Below are positions 9,328 to 18,450 of a DNA stretch of 64,000 bases, piece after piece; position 1 is the stretch's first letter, and each line of letters opens with the position of its first letter. Made by a program: the position numbers and the translations under genes. The notes beneath the pieces are model-generated. The model did not search any database, had not been told where the DNA came from, and saw nothing but the letters and a program-made list of their open reading frames with translations. Source of the stretch: Roseovarius sp. (lineage in GTDB: Bacteria > Pseudomonadota > Alphaproteobacteria > Rhodobacterales > Rhodobacteraceae); contig JAJFIA010000002.1 of assembly GCA_021775255.1 (NCBI GenBank), positions 49,475 through 113,474 of the forward strand, in the 5' to 3' direction.

Positions 9328-10206
9328 TCATGCCAGCAGGCCCATAACCTCGGGCCGTTCCCGCTCAAGATACAGGCGCATTTTACCAAGGGCAGCGGCC
9401 TCAACCTGCCGGATACGCTCCTTGCTCAGGCCAAGCTCAATCCCGAGGCTTTCCAATGTGCTCGGAGTATCGCTTAACCGGCGCGCCCGCACGATGTGGC
9501 GTTCGCGCGCAGAAAGCCCTTCCATGGCTGCCATCAACCAGCCGCGCATGGCCCCAAGATCATGATCCCGCTCTGCCACCTGATCGCCGCGCGGGGCCTC
9601 GTCTTCCAGCGCCTCGATCCATTCGCGGGCTCCTTCATCGCCGGATTGGCTGGCGTTGAGCGACAGATCCGTACCCGCAAGCCGTTCCGTCATCAGTTCG
9701 ACATCGCGCAGGGGCACACCAATTTCAGAAGCGATATGCGCCCGCAGTTGATACCCGGCAAGCTCATCCCCCCGCGCCATGGCCTTGCGTTCAAGCTGCG
9801 CCTGTACCCGGCGCATGTTGAAAAACAGCGATTTTTGCGCCGAGGTGGAACCGGTACGCACCAACGACCAGTTGCGCATCACGTAATCCTGAATGCCCGC
9901 CCTGATCCACCAGACAGCATAGGTTGAAAACCGCACGCCGCAGCCGGGATCAAATTTTTGTGCTGCTTTCATCAGGCCCAGCCCGGCCTCTTGTATCAGG
10001 TCATTCATCGGCGCGCCGTAACGGCGGAATTTTGTCGCCATCGAGATTGCCAGCCGCATATAGGCGGTGATCAGACGGTGCAGCGCCGCCTCATCGCCGC
10101 GCTCGCGCCAGGCCGTGGCCAACATGAATTCGGTTTCGGCATCCAGCATTTCCGCCCGCATCGCGATACGCGGAAGCTGAGCTGTGTGAGGGGTATCAAG
10201 CGGCAT
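9328..10206 (-). CDS. rpoH: RNA polymerase sigma-32-family factor (RpoH, RpoHII-like)
   Basis: This 292-residue sigma-70-family factor directs RNA polymerase to heat-shock or oxidative-stress promoters. Region 2 contains AYMRLAISMATKF, DLIQEAGLGLMKAAQKFDP and the -10-reading FSTYAVWWIRAGIQDY. The RpoH box QKSLFFNMRR follows. Region 4 near the C-terminus has LGLSKERIRQVEAAALGKMR. The N-terminus and the sequence around region 2 differ from the usual RpoHI of this family and look more like RpoHII, the singlet-oxygen and peroxide-stress factor described in Rhodobacter; that subtype is my inference. The ATG at 10206 has GGAGA five bases upstream. The gene is divergent from cobU. Confidence 0.9.
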   Translation of the reverse strand: MPLDTPHTAQLPRIAMRAEMLDAETEFMLATAWRERGDEAALHRLITAYMRLAISMATKFRRYGAPMNDLIQEAGLGLMKAAQKFDPGCGVRFSTYAVWWIRAGIQDYVMRNWSLVRTGSTSAQKSLFFNMRRVQAQLERKAMARGDELAGYQLRAHIASEIGVPLRDVELMTERLAGTDLSLNASQSGDEGAREWIEALEDEAPRGDQVAERDHDLGAMRGWLMAAMEGLSARERHIVRARRLSDTPSTLESLGIELGLSKERIRQVEAAALGKMRLYLERERPEVMGLLA

Positions 10207-10317
10207 GGCTTTCTCCGAATAAATCGGCCACATGAACCGATTGTGGTCTTTTTCACTGTGGCATCAAATGCTAGTCAGGGCTAATCAAGTTGGATCAAAA
10301 AAGGGTGCTTGGCTGTT

Positions 10318-10839
10318 ATGTTGCCGGAATTGACATTGGTTTTGGGCGGGGCTGCATCGGGGAAATCGGCCTATGCGGAAGGGCTTGTGGCGGCAGACGG
10401 GCGGCGCAAGATATATCTGGCCACGGCGGAGATTCTTGATAATGAGATGCGCGCCAAGATGCACCGGCACCGCGAGGCGCGCGGACAGGGCTGGCGCACC
10501 ATTGAGGCGCCGCTGGATATCTCAACGCCGTTGAATGCCGCCACCAATGAACAGATCGTGCTGCTGGATTGCGCCACCATGTGGCTGAGCAATCACCTTC
10601 TGGCGGAAAATGACATGGCTGAGGCCAGGGCCGCGCTGATGACCGGCCTTGCGATGGCTACTGCGCCGGTTGTTATCGTCAGCAATGAGGTGGGGATGTC
10701 GGTGGTGCCGGAGAATGCTTTGGCGCGGCGATTTCGCGAAGAACAAGGCAGGCTCAATCAGGAACTGGCGGCCAAAGCCGATCTGGTGGTGAATGTGGTA
10801 GCCGGATTGCCGCAGGTGCTGAAGGGCCGCTTGCCATGA
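10318..10839 (+). CDS. cobU: Bifunctional adenosylcobinamide kinase / adenosylcobinamide-phosphate guanylyltransferase
   Basis: This 173-residue enzyme phosphorylates adenosylcobinamide and then attaches GMP, giving AdoCbi-GDP for nucleotide-loop assembly of vitamin B12. The P-loop is GAASGKSAYAE near the N-terminus. The guanylylated His lies in KMHRHREARG, and the Walker-B-like strand is IVLLDCATMWLSN. The second conserved block is VSNEVGMSVVPENALARRFRE. ATG 10318 is chosen; a TTG at 10309 lies closer to the AAGGG and is possible. It overlaps the next gene by ATGA, so the pair forms a small cobalamin or phosphatase operon. Confidence 0.93.
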   Translation: MLPELTLVLGGAASGKSAYAEGLVAADGRRKIYLATAEILDNEMRAKMHRHREARGQGWRTIEAPLDISTPLNAATNEQIVLLDCATMWLSNHLLAENDMAEARAALMTGLAMATAPVVIVSNEVGMSVVPENALARRFREEQGRLNQELAAKADLVVNVVAGLPQVLKGRLP

Positions 10840-11408
10840 GCCGGATTTTCTGGGTCCGGCATGGACCGACCCACGCCAAGGCGCTGGTCGGGTGGTCGGA
10901 TGTACCGGCGGATCTGAGTAATACCGATCAGATTGCCCGGCTCAGCGCCCACCTGCCGCAAGATGCGCTTGTTGTCTCTTCTGATCTGCTCCGCGCCAGC
11001 GCCACGGCTGATGCCATCGAAGCAGGCCGCGAACGACTGCCGCATGATACCGATCTGAGGGAAATCCATTTTGGCGACTGGGAAATGCGGCGCTTTGATT
11101 CTGTCGCCGATCAGACCAAATTACGGGCCTTTTGGGAAAACCCCGGCGATGTGCGCCCGCCCGGCGGCGAAAGCTGGCATCAGGTGAGCGCGCGGGTGGA
11201 TCAGGCCATTGCCCGTTTGCTTTTGGCACATCCGGGGCGCGATATCATCGCCGTGGCCCATTTCGGCGTGATCCTGACACAGGTGCAACAGGCCTTGCGG
11301 GTGGGGGCCTATGAGGCCTTCAGAAACAGGATCGACAACCTGTCGGTCACCGAACTGCACTGGCAGGCGGGGGGCTGGCGCGCGGAAATGATCAATCACA
11401 TCCCGTGA
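10836..11408 (+). CDS. Histidine phosphatase family protein (possible alpha-ribazole phosphatase)
   Basis: This 190-residue protein is a phosphoglycerate-mutase-like phosphatase. The phospho-accepting His is in the RHG motif of FWVRHGPTHA at about residue 9. The second catalytic His is in AVAHFGVIL, and LREIHFGDWE carries the family acid. Because it overlaps cobU by ATGA, the likely substrate is alpha-ribazole-5'-phosphate (CobC, the last dephosphorylation in the lower cobalamin ligand branch). That assignment rests on context, since the fold has many substrates. There is no signal peptide, so it should act in the cytosol. Confidence 0.8.
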   Translation: MSRIFWVRHGPTHAKALVGWSDVPADLSNTDQIARLSAHLPQDALVVSSDLLRASATADAIEAGRERLPHDTDLREIHFGDWEMRRFDSVADQTKLRAFWENPGDVRPPGGESWHQVSARVDQAIARLLLAHPGRDIIAVAHFGVILTQVQQALRVGAYEAFRNRIDNLSVTELHWQAGGWRAEMINHIP

Positions 11409-11466
11409 TGGGCGCGTCACAAATCCTGGTTTTGCCGACTGCGTTGAAGCGGATATTGTCGCCGCC

Positions 11467-12336
11467 ATGACTTATGAATTGATCCTTGGCGATTACGCCT
11501 ATTCAAGCTGGTCCCTGCGCGGCTGGCTGTTGTTTGAGCGCTTTGGCCTGCCGCGGCAGACCAAACTGGTGGATTTCAAAAAAGGCGGTGTGCCCGAGCA
11601 GATGCCGGGCTGGACCCCGGCCAAAACCGTGCCGGCGATGCGTACGCCCGAGGGGGCAATCGTGGGCGATTCCCTGGCCATTGCCGAAGAGCTTGCCAGC
11701 CGCTTCCCGGAGGCGGGCCTGTGGCCCAAGGGCGCAAAGCCCCGCGCCGTAGCGCGCAATCTGGCGGCGGAAATGCATGCGGGATTCACGGCGCTCAGGG
11801 GAGAATGCCCGATGAATTTGCGGCTGGCCTATACCGGGGTTGAGCCCTCAGACGCGACTCAAACCGATCTGCGGCGGCTTGAGCTGATCTGGGATCACGC
11901 CCGCGCCACCTGTGGGCATGATGGCCCATGGCTATGTGGCGATTACAGCGCAGCAGATGCCTTTTACGCGCCGGTTGCAGCGCGGATTGCCGGCTATGGC
12001 CTGCCCGTCTCGGCCTCGGCGCAGGCCTATGTGGCGGCACATCTGGCTGATCCCGCGTTTCGCCGCTGGCGGGCGATGGGGCTGGTGCATGGCTCGACCC
12101 TGAACCGCTATGCCAAACCCCATGATCTGACAGACTGGCCCGGCCCCGTCCCCCTGCCCGCCCAGGCGGTTGAAAACGGCACAGCCGTAAACGACACCTG
12201 CCCCTATTCCGGCAAGCCCGTTACCCACCTGATGCAGCTTGAGGGCCGGATATTTGGCTTTTGCAACGGTTTTTGCCGCGATAAAACAGTGGCCGACCCC
12301 GAAGCATGGCCCGATTTCATGGCCCTGCGCGGGTAA
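11467..12336 (+). CDS. Glutathione S-transferase family protein with Cys-rich C-terminal extension
   Basis: This 289-residue protein starts with a thioredoxin-like GST N-domain (ILGDYAYSSWSLRGWL; the Ser/Trp region binds glutathione) with VPAM as the cis-Pro motif. An all-helical GST C-domain follows to about residue 215. The last 45 residues are an added module: CPYSGKPV, then FGFCNGFCRDK, then ADPEAWPDF. The four Cys positions resemble a small YHS-like or treble-clef metal-binding unit. The cellular substrate is unknown. The gene stands alone, 58 bp after the phosphatase gene, and is followed by a dispersed repeat. The GST fold is secure; the metal-binding reading of the tail is inferred. 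Confidence 0.82.
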   Translation: MTYELILGDYAYSSWSLRGWLLFERFGLPRQTKLVDFKKGGVPEQMPGWTPAKTVPAMRTPEGAIVGDSLAIAEELASRFPEAGLWPKGAKPRAVARNLAAEMHAGFTALRGECPMNLRLAYTGVEPSDATQTDLRRLELIWDHARATCGHDGPWLCGDYSAADAFYAPVAARIAGYGLPVSASAQAYVAAHLADPAFRRWRAMGLVHGSTLNRYAKPHDLTDWPGPVPLPAQAVENGTAVNDTCPYSGKPVTHLMQLEGRIFGFCNGFCRDKTVADPEAWPDFMALRG

Positions 12337-12349
12337 CAGGCTCCGGACC

Positions 12350-12420
12350 GCCTACGGCGGGAGTATTTAAGGGAAAAATGAAAGCAGCAACACTATCTTT
12401 CATTTTTCCAAAAATACTCA
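12350..12420. repeat. Two opposed copies of the dispersed GAGTATTT repeat
   Basis: Between the GST gene and comM, a plus-strand copy (12350-12384, core GGCGGGAGTATTTAAGGG) faces a minus-strand copy (12397-12419). Together they make an imperfect 23-bp inverted repeat with a 12-base loop, which could act as a transcription terminator for the GST gene. Confidence 0.6.
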
Positions 12421-12512
12421 AAACCCCAAAGCTCACCAAATATCCCGGCGTTAACCATTCTTAAAGCCGTCAGCGCGTACCGTTAACCAAGATTGACGGG
12501 AGTTGACAGCAC

Positions 12513-14027
12513 ATGATCGCACGCGCCTATACGGTGGCATTTGAGGGGGTGGAGGCGCGCCAGGTTGAGGTGCAATGTGCCATCACGCCCGGCATGCCCG
12601 CCTTCTCAGTCGTAGGCCTGCCTGACAAGGCGGTGAGCGAGGCGCGCGACCGGGTGCGCACGGCGCTCAGTTCGATGGCGATTGCCCTGCCTTCAAAACG
12701 CATCACCATCAATCTGTCGCCTGCAAATATCCTCAAGGAAGGCAGCCATTTCGATCTGCCAATCGCGCTTTGCCTGCTTGCCGCGCTGGAAATCATCCCC
12801 AAAGATGCCATTGAGGGCACCACATCCTTGGGCGAGCTATCGCTTGACGGCACGCTTGTGCCGGTCCTCGGTGCCTTGCCCGCGGCCATGGCCGCGGCGC
12901 AGGAAGAACGGGCATTGCTATGCCCCAAAGCCTCGGGCGCCGAGGCGGCCTGGGTTGAGGCGGTACAGGTGATCGGAGCCGGGTCTTTGGCCGAGATTGT
13001 CCGGCATTATACCGGTCAGTCGCCGCTGCCGCCGTCAAAACCGGGGGAGGTTGTGAATCAGACGGGCGCGCGCGATCTGCGGGATGTCAAAGGGCAGGAA
13101 CGGGCCAAGCGGGCGCTGGAAATTGCCGCAGCCGGGCGGCATCATCTGATGATGGTGGGCACGCCGGGATCGGGCAAATCCATGCTGGCCGCGCGTTTGC
13201 CGGGCATCTTGCCGCCGCTCAGCCCGGCCGAGGCGCTGGAGACCTCGATGATCCATTCACTGGCCGGGCTTTTGGATGAGGGCGGGATCAGCCGGACACG
13301 GCCGTTTCGCGAGCCGCATCACACCGCCTCGATGGCGGCGATTGTCGGCGGCGGCCGCCGCGCCAGCCCCGGCGAGATCAGCCTGGCGCATAATGGCGTC
13401 TTGTTCATGGACGAATTTCCTGAATATGCCCGCCCCGTATTGGAAACCCTGCGCCAGCCGATTGAGACCGGTGAAGTGGTGGTGGCGCGGGCCAATGCGC
13501 ATGTGAAATATCCCTGCCGTTTCATGCTGGTGGCTGCGGCAAACCCTTGTAAATGCGGCTATCTTTCCGATCCGGCCCGCGCCTGTACCCGTGCGCCCAT
13601 TTGTGGCGAGGATTATCTCGGGCGCATCAGCGGCCCTTTGATGGACCGGTTTGATCTCAGGGTTGAGGTGCCGCCGGTGAGCTTTACCGACCTCGATTTG
13701 CCCGCCTCGGGCGATAGCTCGTCCACGGTTGCAGGCCGGGTCGAACAGGCCAGGGCGGTACAGACGGCAAGGTTTGGCGACCGGTCGAACATGCGCCAGA
13801 ATGCCGATGCCGAAGGCGAGGCCCTTGAGGAAATTGCCTCGCCCGATGCGGCGGGCCGTGATCTGATCAACCGCGTGGCCGAGCGGTTTGGCCTGTCGGC
13901 GCGGGGTTATCACCGGGTGCTGAGGGTGGCGCGCACCATTGCCGATCTTGAAGGCGCAGAAGATGTGCGCCAGCCGCATGTGGCCGAGGCTGTCAGCTAT
14001 CGCTTGTCGGGGGTGAAAGAGCTGTGA
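12513..14027 (+). CDS. comM: ComM/YifB family Mg-chelatase-like AAA+ ATPase
   Basis: This 504-residue hexameric helicase-like ATPase promotes branch migration during natural transformation in other bacteria. The N-terminal ChlI domain (1-190) includes VVGLPDKAVSEARDRVR and NLSPANILKEGSHFDLPIA. The AAA+ core has Walker A GTPGSGKSM at about 216-224, Walker B GVLFMDEF, and the zinc-like Cys cluster NPCKCGYLSDP...CTRAPICG. The C-terminal domain includes LSARGYHRVLRVARTIADL. Its last 35 bp overlap the end of the convergent hydrolase gene. Whether the host is naturally competent cannot be told here. Confidence 0.93.
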   Translation: MIARAYTVAFEGVEARQVEVQCAITPGMPAFSVVGLPDKAVSEARDRVRTALSSMAIALPSKRITINLSPANILKEGSHFDLPIALCLLAALEIIPKDAIEGTTSLGELSLDGTLVPVLGALPAAMAAAQEERALLCPKASGAEAAWVEAVQVIGAGSLAEIVRHYTGQSPLPPSKPGEVVNQTGARDLRDVKGQERAKRALEIAAAGRHHLMMVGTPGSGKSMLAARLPGILPPLSPAEALETSMIHSLAGLLDEGGISRTRPFREPHHTASMAAIVGGGRRASPGEISLAHNGVLFMDEFPEYARPVLETLRQPIETGEVVVARANAHVKYPCRFMLVAAANPCKCGYLSDPARACTRAPICGEDYLGRISGPLMDRFDLRVEVPPVSFTDLDLPASGDSSSTVAGRVEQARAVQTARFGDRSNMRQNADAEGEALEEIASPDAAGRDLINRVAERFGLSARGYHRVLRVARTIADLEGAEDVRQPHVAEAVSYRLSGVKEL

Positions 14028-14910
14028 TCCACCCGGATAACTCGTCCAGTGTCTGCCGGGCTTCCGGCAAATACCCGTGAAACAACGGCCAGACATGCGG
14101 CAGGTTCCGTGCCTCGGTGAGGGTAACTTCCACGCCCTGTTTGCGCAATGCGGCGGCAGAATTGCGCGAATCATCAAGCAATATCTCAGTGTCCCCCACT
14201 GCCAGCCAGACCGGCGGCGCATTGGTAAAATCAGCAAAAAGCGGCGAGGCGCGGGGATCGCGCGGATCAGCGCCTCGCAGGTACATTTCCGCCATTACAT
14301 CTGCGCTCTGAGCTGGCAAAACCACATCCGAGCGCGCGTTATTTGCAAAACTGTCGCTTGAAAATGTCATGTCGGTGAGCGGGGAAAATGCGAATGTGCC
14401 TTTGGGTTTGGGCAGGTCGCGGGCGATGATTTCAGCCAGCAGGGCCAGGGCCAGCCCGCCGCCCGCAGAATCGCCGCCAATCACCACCCCGCCAGGGTGA
14501 TCCATGATTGCCTGATAGCTGGTCAGGGCATCTTCAACCGCGGTGGGAAAGGGATGTTCAGGGGCCAGCCGGTAATCCGGCAAACAAGCGGGCAGGCCGG
14601 TTCTGTCCGAGAGCTGCGCCAGCATCGCAGAATAGGATTGCGGCGAGCCAAATACATATCCGCCGCCATGAAAATAAAGCAGGGCCGGGCCCTCCCGCAG
14701 CTTCGGGGCACGCGCCCAAAGCACCGGTACATCCGCGCCATTATGGCTTAGAATGCTGTTTTCAAAACGGCTGCCGCGCGGCGGGTGGAAAAACCATTTG
14801 GCCTTGAAATCAAACGATCTGCGCAGTTTGTCCGGATCCTTGCAGCGCGCAATATGGGTTTTTTCAAACAGGCGCAGTTGCAGGTTTATCAGGTGTTTGC
14901 GTAGGCTCAT
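13993..14910 (-). CDS. Alpha/beta hydrolase (HSL/acetyl-esterase type)
   Basis: This 305-residue protein belongs to the hormone-sensitive-lipase branch of alpha/beta hydrolases. The oxyanion motif is HGGGYVFGS, the nucleophile elbow is GDSAGGG, and the acid and His of the triad lie in [11 protein letters not shown] and NLPHVWPLF. It would hydrolyse short-chain esters or related small substrates; the natural one is unknown. The ATG at 14910 overlaps the gshB stop as ATGA, so the gene is co-translated with gshB. The 3' end runs 35 bp into comM on the other strand. Confidence 0.88.
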   Translation of the reverse strand: MSLRKHLINLQLRLFEKTHIARCKDPDKLRRSFDFKAKWFFHPPRGSRFENSILSHNGADVPVLWARAPKLREGPALLYFHGGGYVFGSPQSYSAMLAQLSDRTGLPACLPDYRLAPEHPFPTAVEDALTSYQAIMDHPGGVVIGGDSAGGGLALALLAEIIARDLPKPKGTFAFSPLTDMTFSSDSFANNARSDVVLPAQSADVMAEMYLRGADPRDPRASPLFADFTNAPPVWLAVGDTEILLDDSRNSAAALRKQGVEVTLTEARNLPHVWPLFHGYLPEARQTLDELSGWITALSPPTSDS

Positions 14911-15842
14911 GAGCGTTTTGCCTCGATCGCATCCCATATCTGCCCGGCGACGTTGATACCGTTGAAGCGTTCAAGCTCCTGAATGCCGGTGGGAGAGGTG
15001 ACGTTGATCTCGGTCAGGTAATCGCCGATCACGTCGATGCCGACAAAAACCTGGCCTTTTTCACGCAACAGCGGCCCGATGCGGGCGCAAATCTCATGGT
15101 CACGGTCGCTGAGGCCGATTTTCTCGGGCCGCCCACCGACATGCATATTGGAGCGGGTCTCGCCCTGGGCGGGGACACGGTTGATGGCACCAACGGCTTC
15201 GCCGTCCACCAGGATCACCCGTTTGTCGCCGTTGCGTACATCGGGCAGGAATTTCTGCACGATCAGCGGCTCGCGGCTGAAACCGGTGAAAAGCTCATGC
15301 AGGGATGTCAGATTGCGGTCCGCCTCGGTCAGCAGGAACACCCCCGCGCCGCCATTGCCGTAAAGCGGTTTGAGGATCACGTCACCATGCAGGTCTTTGA
15401 AGGCGCGGATGGTGGCAATATCGCGGGCGATGGTGGTGGGGGGCATGAGGTCGGGGAAATCGAGGATCAGCAGTTTTTCAGGGAAATTGCGCACCCAGAA
15501 CGGATCATTGACCACAAGGGTTTTGGGCATGAGCCGCTGCAAAAGATGGGTGGTGGTGATGTAGAACATATCAAACGGCGGGTCCTGCCGCAGCCAGACC
15601 ACGTCATAGTCCGACAGATCGACGGTGGTTTCCTGCCCCAGCCGGTAATGATCGCCCTCAACCCGCTGAACCGTCAACGGCCAGCCGCGCGCCGTTATCC
15701 GGCCCTGATCATAGGCCAGATGCCCGGGCGTGTAATAAAACAGCTCATGCCCGCGCGCCTGCGCTTCTTCTGCCAGGCGGAATGTGCTGTCAGCATTGAT
15801 GTCGATTGCATCAATAGGATCCATCTGAAATGCGATTTTCAT
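14907..15842 (-). CDS. gshB: Glutathione synthetase
   Basis: This 311-residue ATP-grasp enzyme joins gamma-glutamylcysteine and glycine to form glutathione. It begins with [11 protein letters not shown], typical of prokaryotic GshB. ATP-grasp elements are visible: [15 protein letters not shown] (the Lys and Gly-rich loop), [23 protein letters not shown] and the metal-binding end [14 protein letters not shown]. The ATG at 15842 has AGGGG six bases upstream; the open frame continues six codons further without support. The gene lies downstream of yraN and rsmI in the order common in Rhodobacteraceae. Confidence 0.95.
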   Translation of the reverse strand: MKIAFQMDPIDAIDINADSTFRLAEEAQARGHELFYYTPGHLAYDQGRITARGWPLTVQRVEGDHYRLGQETTVDLSDYDVVWLRQDPPFDMFYITTTHLLQRLMPKTLVVNDPFWVRNFPEKLLILDFPDLMPPTTIARDIATIRAFKDLHGDVILKPLYGNGGAGVFLLTEADRNLTSLHELFTGFSREPLIVQKFLPDVRNGDKRVILVDGEAVGAINRVPAQGETRSNMHVGGRPEKIGLSDRDHEICARIGPLLREKGQVFVGIDVIGDYLTEINVTSPTGIQELERFNGINVAGQIWDAIEAKRS

Positions 15843-15898
15843 GCAGCGCCCCTTTTTCACTTCTCCCTTAAATGGGGCATTGGGGCCTTGGGTGCAAT

Positions 15899-16312
15899 TC
15901 AGAAATGCCCAAAGGCGTTTTCAATGATCCTGATCTGGCCGGTACCATCCACCGCCGCCAGATCAAACCGCACATTGCTTAGCTGGCCATCAGGCATAAA
16001 TGCCAGATATTCCGAGGCTGCCGCATGAATGCGCATCATCTGCGTTGGCCGCAGGCGGGCAATGGCCTGATCAAAACTGCGGGCCTTTTTGACCTCAACA
16101 AAGACAATGGTATCGCCTTCGCGCAGGATCAGATCAATTTCACCGCCTTCCCCGCGCCAGCGTTGTTCCAGCATATCAGCATTTCGTTCCTGATAGGCCC
16201 GAACCACAGACGATTCGGCGCTTTTACCTGAAAGATAGGCCTGCAATCCGGCGTTGCCACGGGAAACTATCGCCTGTGCCTGCAACTGGTTGAAATCCAT
16301 GTGCTTTGTCAT
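15899..16312 (-). CDS. yraN: YraN family protein (UPF0102, endonuclease-like fold)
   Basis: This 137-residue protein belongs to the UPF0102 family, which has a restriction-endonuclease-like fold but no settled function. The core [23 protein letters not shown] holds the putative D...ExK catalytic set (GEIDL, then EVKKAR). The N-terminus includes [12 protein letters not shown] and [15 protein letters not shown], typical of the family. It overlaps rsmI by ATGA, so the two are translated together. The pair is next to each other in many proteobacteria, which supports the name though not a function. Confidence 0.9.
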   Translation of the reverse strand: MTKHMDFNQLQAQAIVSRGNAGLQAYLSGKSAESSVVRAYQERNADMLEQRWRGEGGEIDLILREGDTIVFVEVKKARSFDQAIARLRPTQMMRIHAAASEYLAFMPDGQLSNVRFDLAAVDGTGQIRIIENAFGHF

Positions 16313-17172
16313 TTCTCAGCCTCCAGTTTCAGGGCCATCTGATAGGCCACCCGCCGTTTTACCCCCATATCCGCGGATATTTTATCGGCGGCATCACGCA
16401 CCGACATTGTTTTCAATGCCGTGCTCAGGGAGGAGCTTAGCTGATCTGTGTTTACGATTGGTAAAGGGGCGCGGTCTATCACGACGACAATCTCGCCTTT
16501 GAGTTTTCGAGCTGCGCAGATGCCCGCCAATTCAGTCAAACTACCGCGCAAAATCTCTTCAAATTTCTTGGTCAGCTCGCGGCAAACCGCCGCTTGCCTG
16601 TCACCGCCCAGAATCCCGGCAGCATCGGCCAGCATGGCAGCAATGCGGTTGGGTGATTCGTAAAATACCAGCGTGCCGGGCACCGATGACAACGCCGCCA
16701 GCGCGGTTTTCCGCCGGGATTTGGTGTTGGGCAGGAACCCGGCGAAATGGAACTGATCGGTGGGCAGCCCGGACAGTGTGAGCGCCGTAATCACCGCCGA
16801 AGGCCCCGGTGCCGAGATGAGATCAAACCCTTCGGCCACCGCCGCGCGCGCCAGATCAAACCCCGGATCGGCCACCATCGGCGTACCCGCCTCGGAGGCA
16901 TAGAGGACCGATTTTCCGGCCTCAAGGGCTGCAATTATGCCCGGACGGGTGCGTTCTGCGTTATGATCATGATAGGAAAACAGCGGCCTGCCCCGCAGGG
17001 CAACCCCATGAATATCCATCAGTTTGCGTAGGCTGCGGGTATCCTCCGCCACCAGCACATCTGATGAGGCCAGCAGATCAAGCGCGCGCAAGGTGATGTC
17101 GCGCGCCGTGCCGATAGGGGTGGCGATCAGATAAAGGCCCGGGCGCAGATTTTCGATGATTGGTTTATCCAC
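16309..17172 (-). CDS. rsmI: 16S rRNA (cytidine(1402)-2'-O)-methyltransferase
   Basis: This 287-residue SAM-dependent enzyme adds the 2'-O-methyl group to C1402 of 16S rRNA in the decoding centre. The tetrapyrrole-methylase fold shows LYLIATPIGTARDITLRAL, VLVAEDTR, the glycine-rich SAM motif SEAGTPMVADPG and APGPSAVITALTLSGL. FAGFLPNTKSRRK and CRELTKKFEE complete the RsmI pattern. It is divergent from the PBP-activator gene across 84 bp and heads the rsmI-yraN-gshB-hydrolase operon. Confidence 0.95.
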   Translation of the reverse strand: MDKPIIENLRPGLYLIATPIGTARDITLRALDLLASSDVLVAEDTRSLRKLMDIHGVALRGRPLFSYHDHNAERTRPGIIAALEAGKSVLYASEAGTPMVADPGFDLARAAVAEGFDLISAPGPSAVITALTLSGLPTDQFHFAGFLPNTKSRRKTALAALSSVPGTLVFYESPNRIAAMLADAAGILGGDRQAAVCRELTKKFEEILRGSLTELAGICAARKLKGEIVVVIDRAPLPIVNTDQLSSSLSTALKTMSVRDAADKISADMGVKRRVAYQMALKLEAEK

Positions 17173-17256
17173 TGGACCAGCCCCAAATGACGGTTATGAT
17201 TGCCCCCGAAACCAAAGCCTGAACAATCGGGCTGTCTGTAGGGAGTTTGCCACCTC

Positions 17257-18432
17257 ATGTTCGCCGTTTTATACACCATTCGCAAGACACTCGCCCGTCT
17301 GATCATGCTTTTCACATTTGTCCTGCTGGCCGCCTGTGATGATGTCTATGTGTCCAATCCCGGTGGTGGCGGCGGCGGCGGCGTTGTGAATGTTGCCCTT
17401 TTGGTGCCGCATGGGGCGGCAAGCGAGCAGGAACAGAAACTGGCGCGTGATCTGGAAAATGCCGCAAGGATGGCGGTTGCCGATCTGTCGGGTGTGAAAA
17501 TTGACCTGAGGGTCTATGGCACGGCAGGGCAAGCTGACAAAGCCCGCGCAGCAGCACTCAGGGCCGTCTCGGAAGGGGCCGATATTATCGTCGGGCCGCT
17601 GCATGCGGAATCTGCCAATGCGGTGGCACTGGCGGTAGAGGGCCGCAATATCAATGTGCTGGCGTTTTCAAACAATGCCACCATCGCCGGTGGCAATCTG
17701 TTCATTCTGGGCCAGACCTTCAATGATACCGCAAACCGGCTGGCGCGATTCGCCGCGCGGCAGGGCAAGGGGCGCATATTGACGGTTTATTCGCAGAACC
17801 TGTCGGGCCAGTTGGGCAAACAGGCGATTGAGCAGGCCGTCACCGCCAGCGGCGGAACCCTGGCGGGCAGCGTGAGTTACGAGCTGTCACAGCGCAGCGT
17901 GTTTGATGCCGTGGCCAAGATCAAGGCCGCCGCAATCACCAATGATGCCGATAGCATTTTCATGACAGCCAATACCGCCGGTGCCCTGCCGCTTTTGTCA
18001 CAGATGCTGCCGGAAACGCCGGGCCTGGGCAAGGACACGATCCAGTATATCGGCCTTGCGCGCTGGGATACGCCGCCGCAGACGCTGGAATTGCCCGGGG
18101 TGCAGGGCGGCTGGTTTGCGCTGCCGGATCCGGGGCGCAACAACCTGTTTCGCAGCCGCTTCAACGCCAAATACGGCGCGGGCCCGCATCCGCTGGCCGG
18201 GCTGGCCTATGACGGGATTGCCGCCGTGGGCGCGTTGGCCAAATCCGGCGGGCCGGGCGCGCTGGGCCGGGCGCAACTGATACAGCCTGCGGGCTTTCAG
18301 GGGGTCAATGGCATTTTCCGCCTGCGCCCTGACGGCACCACCGAGCGCGGGCTGGCCGTGGCCACGATCACCGATAAACAAGTGGTTGTGATTTCCCCCG
18401 CACCAAGCAGCTTTGGTGGTGCAGGCTTTTAA
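17257..18432 (+). CDS. Penicillin-binding protein activator lipoprotein (LpoA-like)
   Basis: This 391-residue lipoprotein has a signal peptide with lipobox FVLLAAC (Cys27), then a Gly-rich linker and a type I periplasmic-binding fold (VNVALLVPHGA, ADIIVGPLHAES, GRILTVYSQN). Family members such as LpoA activate class A penicillin-binding proteins from the outer membrane. This protein has only the binding-protein-like domain and lacks the TPR half of enterobacterial LpoA, which is usual in alphaproteobacteria. Its place beside rsmI and yraN is conserved and supports the call. The first ATG gives an N-terminal stretch of about 13 residues before the hydrophobic core; the second Met (17) is possible. 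Confidence 0.82.
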   Translation: MFAVLYTIRKTLARLIMLFTFVLLAACDDVYVSNPGGGGGGGVVNVALLVPHGAASEQEQKLARDLENAARMAVADLSGVKIDLRVYGTAGQADKARAAALRAVSEGADIIVGPLHAESANAVALAVEGRNINVLAFSNNATIAGGNLFILGQTFNDTANRLARFAARQGKGRILTVYSQNLSGQLGKQAIEQAVTASGGTLAGSVSYELSQRSVFDAVAKIKAAAITNDADSIFMTANTAGALPLLSQMLPETPGLGKDTIQYIGLARWDTPPQTLELPGVQGGWFALPDPGRNNLFRSRFNAKYGAGPHPLAGLAYDGIAAVGALAKSGGPGALGRAQLIQPAGFQGVNGIFRLRPDGTTERGLAVATITDKQVVVISPAPSSFGGAGF

Positions 18433-18450
18433 TACGGGCAGTCAGGCAAG

